Of a DNA stretch of 43,098 nt, positions 1 through 7,302 are shown piece after piece; position 1 is the first letter of the stretch; every line of letters starts with the position of its first letter. Origin of the DNA: Loigolactobacillus rennini DSM 20253. GTDB lineage: Bacteria; Bacillota; Bacilli; Lactobacillales; Lactobacillaceae. The stretch covers positions 1-43,098 of the forward strand of contig NZ_AYYI01000006.1 of NCBI RefSeq assembly GCF_001436505.1, given 5' to 3'. The notes below the pieces were generated by a model. That model was not told the DNA's origin and did no database searches. It saw nothing but the letters and a program-made list of their open reading frames with translations. The position numbers and the translations under genes were made by a program.

Positions 1-63
1 TTATGGGTTTTTCTGTCCATTAATATGTTCAACTTAAATTTTACAATCTACCAAATAAAAAAG

Positions 64-132
64 TTGACGAAGGAAAAAGCCAATCCAACCTAATTTTAAA
101 TTATTTTTGGAATGATAATGAATTAACCAAAA
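64..132 (+). promoter_or_regulatory. Possible control region of the nitrogenase-like operon
   Basis: The 160 bases before the first gene hold no gene. An inverted repeat TTTTGG (105-110) and CCAAAA (127-132) brackets 16 bases that contain TGATAAT (113-119), which resembles one half of a Fur-family box; the other half is not matched. TTGACG at 64-69 resembles a -35 element, but no good -10 sits at 16-18 bases from it; GATAAT at 114-119 could be a -10 with a poor -35. The operator function is inference. The operon may also be transcribed from genes upstream of the window. Confidence 0.25.
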
Positions 133-160
133 GGATCGTTACTAATTGTGAGGTGCTATC

Positions 161-1486
161 ATGTTAAAAAATATGCAGTCAGAAGTGAAATTAACACGCA
201 TACCAATCAGTGAAGCAAAATTTCCCCATCCTTTTCCCATTGGTTTGGAGTATTCTGCGCCGGCCCGCGGCCATTGGACAATTGCACACGTGGCGTTATC
301 GCTGCCCCAAGCGCATTTAATTTATGTTTGTCCTAAAGGGTGTTTGCGTGGTGTTGTCCTTACTGCTGCCGAACTAGGTGTTTCAGATCGCTTTTCTACG
401 ATTGAAGTTAGTGAAGAAAATGTGCTTGAAGGGGATATGGAAGATCAAGTTATTAATGGTGTTGGTCATATCATTGAGGAACTGCCTGAGAAGCCACCGG
501 CGATCTTGGTATTTACTAGCTGCATTCATCAATTTCTAGGCATTGATTTACATTTAGTTTATGACACATTACGTACTAACCATCCGGATATTCAATTCAC
601 AGATTGTTACATGAATCCAATTATGCGTAAAGGAAAATGGAATCCAGATCAAAAAATGCGGCGTCAGTTATATACGTTACTAAAACCTGCCCCGCTGGAT
701 AAAAAATCAATTAATATCATTGGCAACGATTTCCCGCTAGATCATAGTAGCGATTTATACCGATTATTAGCTGAAAATGGATACCTTATTCGGGAAGTGG
801 CCAGTTCAAAAGACTATGCTGCATACCAGAAAATGGCAACCAGCGTGCTCGCCATTACGACTCGTGCACCAGCAATTGCTGCTGGAAAATATATGAAAAT
901 TAAATTTGGTCAACAGCATTTACATTTGCCATTCAGCTACGATTACCAAGAGATCAGTCAAAATCTACAAAAATTAAGTGATCAATTGGGATTAGATTAT
1001 CAACCAGACCCGCAGTTGATCCAGCGTTGTGAAAAAGCTTTAGCAAAAGCACATCAAATTATTGGCAATACACCGATTGCGATCGACTATACTTTTAGCT
1101 CACGCTCATTAGGCTTGGCGCGTTTATTATTAGCCCATGGCTTTAACGTTAAAACTGTATACATTGATGAATTTGAGGAAGAAGACAAAGTCGATATTGC
1201 TGCTTTACAAAAGTTAGCACCGCAATTGGAATTGCGGCCGACAATTGATGTTGGGATGAGAGCAGCACCACGTGGCAGTCAGGAAAAAGTGCTGGCGTTA
1301 GGGCAGAAGGCAGCTTATTTTTTGGACAGTTGTTATTTTGTCAATATTGTTGAAGGTGCTGGCTTATATGGCTTTGACGGGATTTGTCGATTGGCTGAAG
1401 AAATGATTGCAGCTTTCCAGACGCCTAAGGATACCAAATCACTGATTCAAATTAAGGGGCTTAATTGGGGGTGTGGTTGTATATGA
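161..1486 (+). CDS. Nitrogenase component 1-like protein, subunit A (NifD/NifE/BchN-like)
   Basis: A 441-residue protein that I read as a member of the nitrogenase component 1 family (oxidoreductase/nitrogenase alpha-beta fold, COG2710), the superfamily of NifDK, NifEN, BchNB, CfbD and Mar proteins. Visible support: a PKGC motif (Cys61, with an extra Cys57) at the place of the usual GPxGC cluster-ligand motif, and FTSC (Cys121) followed by LGIDL, the counterpart of the C-x5-GDD segment. The N-terminal ligand Cys seen in NifD is not apparent. Further Cys at 149, 290, 391, 409, and a C-terminal CGC tail (438, 440). It is shorter than true NifD (about 480-500). The Shine-Dalgarno GAGGTG at 150-155 supports the ATG at 161. 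Its stop overlaps the start of the next family member, so the two are probably made as a complex. It probably binds an Fe-S cluster and reduces an unknown substrate; nitrogen fixation is unlikely. Family call fairly firm, function unknown. Confidence 0.72.
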   Translation: MLKNMQSEVKLTRIPISEAKFPHPFPIGLEYSAPARGHWTIAHVALSLPQAHLIYVCPKGCLRGVVLTAAELGVSDRFSTIEVSEENVLEGDMEDQVINGVGHIIEELPEKPPAILVFTSCIHQFLGIDLHLVYDTLRTNHPDIQFTDCYMNPIMRKGKWNPDQKMRRQLYTLLKPAPLDKKSINIIGNDFPLDHSSDLYRLLAENGYLIREVASSKDYAAYQKMATSVLAITTRAPAIAAGKYMKIKFGQQHLHLPFSYDYQEISQNLQKLSDQLGLDYQPDPQLIQRCEKALAKAHQIIGNTPIAIDYTFSSRSLGLARLLLAHGFNVKTVYIDEFEEEDKVDIAALQKLAPQLELRPTIDVGMRAAPRGSQEKVLALGQKAAYFLDSCYFVNIVEGAGLYGFDGICRLAEEMIAAFQTPKDTKSLIQIKGLNWGCGCI

Positions 1487-2631
1487 AACATACGGCGCAG
1501 ATTATTTCTACTTATACTTGTGACACTTCGGGGGTTTGCTCAGCACTTTATGAGCTAGGCGGCATGACCGTCATGCATGATGCAGCAGGTTATGCTGGTA
1601 TTTATAGTACACATGATGAACCACGCTGGTATGATATGGCAAGCTCAGTGTTTATTTCTGGGTTAACAGAAACTGAAGCCATTCTTGGAGATGATGATAA
1701 GTTTATCAATGATACAGTCACTGCAGCACAGCGGCTACAGCCGAATTTTATTGCGTTAACTGGATCGCCGATTCCGATGGTAATAGGCACAGATTTTCCA
1801 GCGTTGGCGCGAGAAATTGAAAATGCGACTGGGATAATGACTTTTGGCTTTGATACTGATGGGATGCATTCTTATATTTCCGGAGCTAGCTTAGCTTATG
1901 CAGAATTGGCAAAACGTGTTTGTCAAAATGTGGATGTGAAAGCTGCATCTTTAGCAGTTAATTTATTAGGTGTAACCCCGCTGGACTTCTCGCTCAATGG
2001 AACTGTAGCAGCGATGGAGGCTATTTTAAAAAAACGTGGCCTTAATATTCAATCGAATTGGGCTATGGGCGGGACTTTTACTGATATTAAAAAGTCAGCA
2101 GCGGCACAAGTAAATTTAGTGGTTTCAGCTGCTGGATTATCCGCAGCTAAAATCCTACAACAACGTTTTGGTATTCCGTATGTGATCGGCACACCTTATG
2201 GCGAAAAACTAACGGATAAAATTGTTTCTGCAATTAAAGCGGCGGCAAATACAGGAAAAAATCAATTAGTTTGCTTACCACATCCTGATAAGCAGACTGT
2301 AATCATTGGCGAAAGCATTAACCGTTTATCATTGGCAAATGCATTATATGATGTCACTGGTAAAGGTGCAACTGTACTTTGCCCAGTAGATACAGCACCA
2401 GAATTATTATCACCAGGGTGCCTTACCGTTAGTGATGAAGATGAATTGAAACCTTATCTGGCTCAAGCTAATACCATTATTGCAGATCCCTTGTACCAAC
2501 CGATTTGTCCATCAACTACCAATTTCATTCCTGCATCACACGAAGCTTTTTCTGGGCGAGTTTATCATGATTCGATGCCAAATTTTGTCGATTATTTTGA
2601 TGAATTTTTAGTAAAGTTTCAGGCTGTTTAG
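1483..2631 (+). CDS. Nitrogenase component 1-like protein, subunit B (NifK/NifN/BchB-like)
   Basis: A 382-residue second nitrogenase component 1-like protein. The ATG at 1483 overlaps the preceding stop (ATGA) and follows a G-rich Shine-Dalgarno, indicating translational coupling; a longer start at 1465 would add six residues and fits less well. Family traits: Cys13-x5-Cys19 followed by ALYELGG, then MHDAAGYAGIYSTHDEPRW (residues 31-49), matching the HGxxGC..H..RH segment of NifK, and ISGLTETEAILGDDDKF (58-74) then TGSPIPMVIGTDF (93-105), matching the C-x4-IGDD segment. Two expected ligand positions are changed: Tyr37 where NifK has the GC cysteine, and Pro96 where NifK has the third cysteine. 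A P-cluster is therefore unlikely; a single [4Fe-4S] cluster shared with subunit A, as in BchNB, is possible. Substrate unknown. Confidence 0.72.
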   Translation: MKHTAQIISTYTCDTSGVCSALYELGGMTVMHDAAGYAGIYSTHDEPRWYDMASSVFISGLTETEAILGDDDKFINDTVTAAQRLQPNFIALTGSPIPMVIGTDFPALAREIENATGIMTFGFDTDGMHSYISGASLAYAELAKRVCQNVDVKAASLAVNLLGVTPLDFSLNGTVAAMEAILKKRGLNIQSNWAMGGTFTDIKKSAAAQVNLVVSAAGLSAAKILQQRFGIPYVIGTPYGEKLTDKIVSAIKAAANTGKNQLVCLPHPDKQTVIIGESINRLSLANALYDVTGKGATVLCPVDTAPELLSPGCLTVSDEDELKPYLAQANTIIADPLYQPICPSTTNFIPASHEAFSGRVYHDSMPNFVDYFDEFLVKFQAV

Positions 2632-2646
2632 TGCGGAGGAGTATTA

Positions 2647-3777
2647 ATGATGAAGAAATTAATTAAATCAGGGATCACGTTATTGTCTGTTTTTATGATG
2701 ATACTGCCATTCACAGGATGCCGTAACAGCCAGCAGGCAAACAAAAACATGACTAATAATACTAAATCTACACAGGTAATTACGGATCAAGCAGGCGATA
2801 AGGTTACTGTGCCAAAGAAGATTAAACGAATTGCTGTCGTTGGTATTTTGCCATTGCCATCGGTTTTAACAGTGTTTTTTAATTCAGCAAATAAATTGGT
2901 AACAATACCACAGCCCAGCATGGCGGCAGCAAAAAATGGCACTTTATCACAACTCTATCCACAAATATTGAAAACTAAAACAAGTGGCAATGATGGTGCG
3001 GATATTAATACGGAAGATTTAAAGAAAACTAATCCGGACGTTGTTTTTTATAAAGCTGAAGATACAAGCATGAAGAAAAAACTGACAACCGCTGGTTTTG
3101 TAGCTGTTGGAATTTCAACAGAAAAATGGCACCATGATCCAATTTTAACTTTAAATCATTGGATTTCATTACTATCTGAAATGTTTCCAAAAAATCGTAA
3201 AGCAAAAATTGTAAAAAATTATAGCAATCAAGCTTATAAATTAGTACAAAAACGCATAGAAAACATTGATTCAACTCAACAACAAAAAGTTTTCTTTTTG
3301 TTTCAATATGATGGTTCAACGATACTTACTTCTGGAAAAAATCATTGGGGCAATTATTGGGCAAATGCAGTCGGAGCAAAGAATATTGTCAATAATAATG
3401 GGCTAACAGTACAAGTTACAATGGAACAAGTATATAAATGGAATCCAGAAAAGATTTTTATTACTAACTTTACACCTGCACAGCCTAGAGATCTTTATGA
3501 GAATAAAATGGGTCATGATGATTGGAGCAAAGTTAAAGCCGTACAGAATAAACAAGTGTATAAAATGCCTTTAGGAATGTACCGTAGTTATACACCGGGG
3601 GCAGATACGCCGATCACCTTGCTTTGGATGGCAAAAACAGCTTATCCGGATAAATTTGCGGATATTAATATTATTACTGAAACTAAAGACTATTATAAAA
3701 AGGTATTTAATGTTGAGTTAACCACCCAGCAAGCTGAGAGAATCTTTAATCCGTCTTCAAAAGCTTCAGCTTACTAG
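2647..3777 (+). CDS. ABC transporter substrate-binding lipoprotein (TroA/BtuF-like), copy 1
   Basis: A 376-residue secreted lipoprotein: N-terminal MMKK, hydrophobic segment (residues 6-23) and lipobox LPFTGC, so Cys25 is the likely lipid anchor. The mature part (TDQAGDKVTVPKKIKRIAVVG, residues about 47-67) is typical of the helical-backbone substrate-binding family for ferric siderophores, haem, cobalamin and metals (Peripla_BP_2). It lies 15 bases after the nitrogenase-like pair with GGAGGAG at 2635-2641 and is surely cotranscribed. A conserved MYRSYTPGADTPITLLW segment near residue 310 resembles proteins of this family that dock to FecCD-type permeases. No permease or ATPase gene is in the window. 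It is about two-thirds identical by eye to the next gene. Ligand unknown; a metal chelate or tetrapyrrole is a reasonable guess from context. Confidence 0.8.
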   Translation: MMKKLIKSGITLLSVFMMILPFTGCRNSQQANKNMTNNTKSTQVITDQAGDKVTVPKKIKRIAVVGILPLPSVLTVFFNSANKLVTIPQPSMAAAKNGTLSQLYPQILKTKTSGNDGADINTEDLKKTNPDVVFYKAEDTSMKKKLTTAGFVAVGISTEKWHHDPILTLNHWISLLSEMFPKNRKAKIVKNYSNQAYKLVQKRIENIDSTQQQKVFFLFQYDGSTILTSGKNHWGNYWANAVGAKNIVNNNGLTVQVTMEQVYKWNPEKIFITNFTPAQPRDLYENKMGHDDWSKVKAVQNKQVYKMPLGMYRSYTPGADTPITLLWMAKTAYPDKFADINIITETKDYYKKVFNVELTTQQAERIFNPSSKASAY

Positions 3778-3834
3778 ACATTTAAGACATTACGATTTAA
3801 TAACTTGTCATTGTCTTTTGGAGGAACATTGATT

Positions 3835-4968
3835 ATGAAAAAATTTGTAAAATTATTTGTCAAGGTATTGGCTATTTTTGTATTAGTCCTACCATTAGCT
3901 GGTTGTGATAATCGCAATACTAATAAGAATAGTCAAATTCGTGAAACAACCAAAACAATCACGGATCAAGCAGGCGATAAAGTACAAGTGCCACGGAAAA
4001 TCAAACGGGTAGCAGTGGTTGGTTCTGTTTGGCCATTACCTTCGGTTTTAGCGGTGTTCTTTAATTCTGCCAATAAAATTGTGACCATGCCTGAGCCCAG
4101 TATGGTAGCGGCTAAAAATAATTTGTTATCTGAATTGTATCCTGGGATTTTAAAAGCAAAAACCAGTTTTAATGATGGTGTTGATATTAACACGGAAGAA
4201 TTAAAAAAGGTTAAACCAGATGTTGTTTTTTATGGTGCAGAAAATACTAAAATGGGGAAACAATTGAAAGATGCTGATTTCACAGCGGTTGGTGTTTCAG
4301 TAGGTAAATGGCACGGTAATGCGATTAAAACCTTGAATAATTGGATTAAGCTTTTATCTAAAGTCTTTCCTAAAAGCGATAAAGCAAAAATAGTTGCAAA
4401 TTATAGTGATCAAGTTTATACACGGTTTCAAAAACGGGTGAAAAATATTAGCCCAGAAAAACAACAGAAAGTTTTCTTCTTACGTCAATATAATAGTACA
4501 GAAATTTTAACTGGTGGGGTTGATTCGTTTGCACAATATTGGGCAGATGCAATCGGTGCGAAAAATGTTGTCAATATTCCGCATTCAAATAATTTGACGC
4601 GCGTTAATATGGAGCAAATTTATAAATTGAACCCTGATAAAATTTTGATTACTAACTTTAATACTGCCCAGCCTGAAGATCTTTATCATAATACAGTAGG
4701 TAATTATGATTGGGGTAAAGTTAATGCAATTAAAAATAAGCAAGCTTATAAAATGCCAATGGGAATGTACCGCAGTTACACGCCAGGTGTCGATACACCA
4801 ATCACTTTATTGTGGTTAGCGAAAACAGTTTATCCTGAACAATTCAAGGATATTAATATTATTGATGAAACCAAAACATATTATAAAAAAGTATTTAATA
4901 TTAATTTAACTACTCAACAAGCAAACAAAATTTTCACCCCAACTGCAGCTAGTTGGCAAAGCAATTAA
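3835..4968 (+). CDS. ABC transporter substrate-binding lipoprotein (TroA/BtuF-like), copy 2
   Basis: A 377-residue paralogue of the preceding gene, clearly a tandem duplicate. I chose the ATG at 3835 because TTTTGGAGGAAC (SD GGAGG at 3820-3824) lies just upstream and the protein then begins MKKFVKLF like a signal peptide; an upstream TTG at 3805 lacks a ribosome site. Lipobox LPLAGC places the lipidated Cys near residue 24. Conserved with copy 1: TDQAGDKV, PLPSVL, FFNSANK, NDGxDINTE, PDVVFY, MGMYRSYTPGxDTPITLLW. Divergence is concentrated in short loops, so the two may differ in ligand range. The intergenic gap after copy 1 (57 bases) has no terminator. The operon ends at the hairpin 5021-5050. 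Confidence 0.8.
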   Translation: MKKFVKLFVKVLAIFVLVLPLAGCDNRNTNKNSQIRETTKTITDQAGDKVQVPRKIKRVAVVGSVWPLPSVLAVFFNSANKIVTMPEPSMVAAKNNLLSELYPGILKAKTSFNDGVDINTEELKKVKPDVVFYGAENTKMGKQLKDADFTAVGVSVGKWHGNAIKTLNNWIKLLSKVFPKSDKAKIVANYSDQVYTRFQKRVKNISPEKQQKVFFLRQYNSTEILTGGVDSFAQYWADAIGAKNVVNIPHSNNLTRVNMEQIYKLNPDKILITNFNTAQPEDLYHNTVGNYDWGKVNAIKNKQAYKMPMGMYRSYTPGVDTPITLLWLAKTVYPEQFKDINIIDETKTYYKKVFNINLTTQQANKIFTPTAASWQSN

Positions 4969-5020
4969 GTATTATGATACGGAAATAGTTATCTGTAAAT
5001 TGAGTAAGAAACAAAATGGA

Positions 5021-5060
5021 AATACCAGTCATTTTCTAATGACTGGTATTTTTTAGTTTT
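5021..5060 (+). terminator. Rho-independent terminator of the nitrogenase-like operon
   Basis: A perfect 13-base-pair stem, AATACCAGTCATT (5021-5033) with AATGACTGGTATT (5038-5050), loop TTCT, followed by TTTTAGTTTT. It lies 52 bases after the second lipoprotein gene. Confidence 0.92.
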
Positions 5061-5407
5061 GTAGGTTTTCAGGACAGTATTATAACGGTGTAAAAAAAGC
5101 TTCATTGCAAGTTTGGGCAACTCTAGTTGTAAATATTTGAGCTAAAATAATCTTGTGGTATTTCACAACAGTTCACTATAAAAATGGTATGGTGCAGTTA
5201 AATTTGACTAATGCCTAATTTAGTGTTGGCACTTTAATTCGTCATTAAACGTTATTTATAAAATTTTAAGTAAATTCCACTATTTAGTTAGATTAATTAA
5301 TTTTAATTCGGTAAAATAAAACATTATCTTTTTAAGTTTAAGTTTAGGTCGGTGCGTTAAACTTAATTAACAACAAATTAAAATGTTTTAGTAAAAGGGT
5401 GACACGC
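5061..5407 (+). other. AT-rich intergenic gap with an inverted repeat, no gene seen
   Basis: About 350 bases with no convincing open frame. Near its end is a perfect 10-base inverted repeat, TTAAGTTTAA (5332-5341) and TTAAACTTAA (5357-5366), separated by 15 bases and about 40 bases before the amidase start. The left arm lies in a short direct repeat (TTTAAG twice). It could be an operator or an mRNA hairpin; no T-run follows, so it is not a terminator. No clear -35/-10 pair was found. Confidence 0.35.
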
Positions 5408-6271
5408 GTGCGGAGAATGCAACGGCGGAAGAAACGGGTAAATCGGTTAAGATTATTTCAATTACTTTTGTTATTAGTGATTTGCGGTGCATTTTGGTTG
5501 GGAATCGATCATTACCGGCAGCGCCAACAAATTACGATAACCGCGCCAGCTTTAATTGTGCGGTCAGCGCCTAATTCTAGTCGTGAGGTGACTACAATTA
5601 CTAAGAACACAACCGTTACGCGTTTAAAACAAAGAAAAGGCTGGGTTAAAATTTTTTATCGCGGTAAAATAGGCTGGCTGCCAACTTGGCTCATTCATAG
5701 TCAATATGACGCAACTAAAGCTACTGATCGGTTAGCAGAACAAACAATCGTCATTGATGCTGGGCATGGTGGCTCTGATTCTGGTGCGTTAGCTACTAAT
5801 GGCACTTATGAGAAATATTATACATTAAAAATGGCACAAGCTTTGGCAACTAAATTAAAAACTAGTGCCGCCCGTGTTATTATGACTCGAAGTCATGATC
5901 AAAGCGTGGCTTTGCGCCAGCGTCCTGCACTTGCTAATCAAGTTGGTGCAAGTTTATTCATTAGCTTTCACTTTGATTCGACACCTGAAGCAGACACTGC
6001 TTCAGGATTTACCACTTATTATTATCATGCAGCAAGTAAAAAATTTGCTCAAACTTTGTCGCAACAATTAAATTCATTGGCTTTGACTAATCGCGGTACT
6101 GCTTATGGTAATTTTCAAGTTATTCGAGATAGTACGATGCCAGCTGTTTTATTGGAGATGGGTTATATCAATGACACCACTGATTACCAGTCGATTAGTT
6201 CGGCAAGTTACCAGCAACAAGTTGCACAATTAATCTATCAAGGTTTACAAAAATATACGGCGACTAACTAG
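5408..6271 (+). CDS. N-acetylmuramoyl-L-alanine amidase (SH3b + Amidase_3), membrane anchored
   Basis: A 287-residue cell-wall hydrolase. A basic N-terminus (RRMQRRKKR) precedes one membrane segment (about residues 17-37), then a bacterial SH3-like domain (about 44-95) and a zinc-dependent Amidase_3 catalytic domain (about 112-285). Zinc and catalytic residues are visible: His in IDAGHGG, Glu in NGTYEKYYTL, His in SFHFDS and Glu in LLEMGY. The enzyme cuts the bond between MurNAc and L-Ala of peptidoglycan, outside the membrane. I prefer the GTG at 5408, which follows AAAAGGGTGA at a good distance, over the in-frame GTG at 5399, which has no ribosome site. It stands alone between a terminator and the convergent mleR. 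Confidence 0.88.
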   Translation: MRRMQRRKKRVNRLRLFQLLLLLVICGAFWLGIDHYRQRQQITITAPALIVRSAPNSSREVTTITKNTTVTRLKQRKGWVKIFYRGKIGWLPTWLIHSQYDATKATDRLAEQTIVIDAGHGGSDSGALATNGTYEKYYTLKMAQALATKLKTSAARVIMTRSHDQSVALRQRPALANQVGASLFISFHFDSTPEADTASGFTTYYYHAASKKFAQTLSQQLNSLALTNRGTAYGNFQVIRDSTMPAVLLEMGYINDTTDYQSISSASYQQQVAQLIYQGLQKYTATN

Positions 6272-6287
6272 TCTTAAGAAAGTGTCA

Positions 6288-7181
6288 CTAAACTTCCATG
6301 GTAGTGAATCCTTTTCGCAATTGGGCAAACAATTGTTTTTTTAACGGTGATTGAGTTTGATTTTGACGATAGGCTAAAGAAATTAAAAATTGTGGTTGTC
6401 TGTTATCGGAGAGTTTTAGCGGCACAATGGTGTCTGTTTGCGTTAAAGCTAATGAGGTTAAAAAACCAATGCCGATATTTTGGGCAACCATATTTTTTAA
6501 TAAATTAATGTCAGGTGTTGTGTAGATGATTTCAGGCTTGAATCCAGCAGGCTTTGCAAGTTGTTGCAAAGCTAACGGGTGAACAAAGCCTTCTTGTAAT
6601 GTAATGAATTTTTCTGTCGCTAATTGCTTAAAACTAACTTGTGTCTGTTTTGCTAGTGGATGCTGTGGACTAACGATCAATTTAAAAGGCCAGTTTGTTA
6701 AAACTTGGGCTTGAACAACCTGATCAGTTAAAGGCTGGATTGACCCTAATAAAGCCATGTCTAATTTACCTGCTTTTAATTGATCTAGTAAAGCTGCGGA
6801 ACCGGCCTCGGTAGTATTAAGGTGTTGAATCAAATTATGCTGAGCTAAATAACTTGCCAAATGCGGAAAGTAATAAGTACCAATAATCGGTGGTAATCCA
6901 AAACGGATTTTAGCTTGTTTGGTACTGGCAAGTTCTTGTTTTGCAATTGTCAGTTCGTGTAGGATTAACTTAGCATGCTGGAAGAATTGTTGTCCGGCCA
7001 GTGTCAGCTCAATCTGGCGGTGTGATTGATCTCGTTGAAGCAGACTAACTTGCAATTCTTTTTCTAAACGTTTAATGGCGTAGGTGATAGTAGGTTGGCT
7101 AACGTGAAATTGCTGTGCCGCTGCGGTGTAATTTTTTAGTTTAGCTAAAGCAACAAAATAATTTAAGTCGCGAAAATTCAT
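6288..7181 (-). CDS. mleR: LysR-family regulator, probable malolactic regulator MleR
   Basis: A 297-residue LysR-type transcription factor: N-terminal winged helix-turn-helix (MNFRDLNYFVALAKLKNYTA..., residues 1-60, with the SQPTITYAIKRLE recognition helix) and a C-terminal effector-binding domain (about 90-290). It is divergent from the malolactic enzyme gene with a 121-base control region between them, the classic arrangement for mleR in lactic acid bacteria, where MleR with L-malate activates the locus. The SD AAAGGGG precedes the ATG. The assignment as MleR rests mainly on position; the effector is inferred. Confidence 0.82.
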   Translation of the reverse strand: MNFRDLNYFVALAKLKNYTAAAQQFHVSQPTITYAIKRLEKELQVSLLQRDQSHRQIELTLAGQQFFQHAKLILHELTIAKQELASTKQAKIRFGLPPIIGTYYFPHLASYLAQHNLIQHLNTTEAGSAALLDQLKAGKLDMALLGSIQPLTDQVVQAQVLTNWPFKLIVSPQHPLAKQTQVSFKQLATEKFITLQEGFVHPLALQQLAKPAGFKPEIIYTTPDINLLKNMVAQNIGIGFLTSLALTQTDTIVPLKLSDNRQPQFLISLAYRQNQTQSPLKKQLFAQLRKGFTTMEV

Positions 7182-7236
7182 GTTGGATGGCCCCTTTCAA
7201 AGTTCATATAAAATTTATTTAGGCTAACCCTTTGGT

Positions 7237-7272
7237 TTGACTATAAGAAAAAGTAACAATAAACTATAGTCA
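7237..7272 (+). promoter_or_regulatory. mleS promoter overlapped by a palindromic operator
   Basis: TTGACT (7237-7242), 17 bases, TAAACT (7260-7265) form a plausible sigma-A promoter. An inverted repeat TGACTATA (7238-7245) and TATAGTCA (7265-7272), 19 bases apart, covers the -35 and abuts the -10. LysR proteins bind such dyads, so this is a candidate MleR site; binding is inference. Confidence 0.55.
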
Positions 7273-7302
7273 TAATTTAAAGCAATAAGGGAGTGCTTAT
7301 TG

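Noticed and set aside
113-127. A complete Fur or PerR box before the first gene
   Set aside because: Only one half (TGATAAT) fits; the second half matches at two of seven positions.
161-2631. A nitrogen-fixing nitrogenase (nifDK)
   Set aside because: The proteins are too short, lack the full P-cluster cysteine set, and no nifH, nifB, nifE or nifN is seen. They are family members, not a N2 nitrogenase.
3029-3319. Minus-strand open frame inside the first lipoprotein gene, and similar opposite-strand frames (for example 8705-8965, 10460-10762, 28659-28922, 31982-32305)
   Set aside because: They lie fully within well-supported genes, have no ribosome sites and show no family features.
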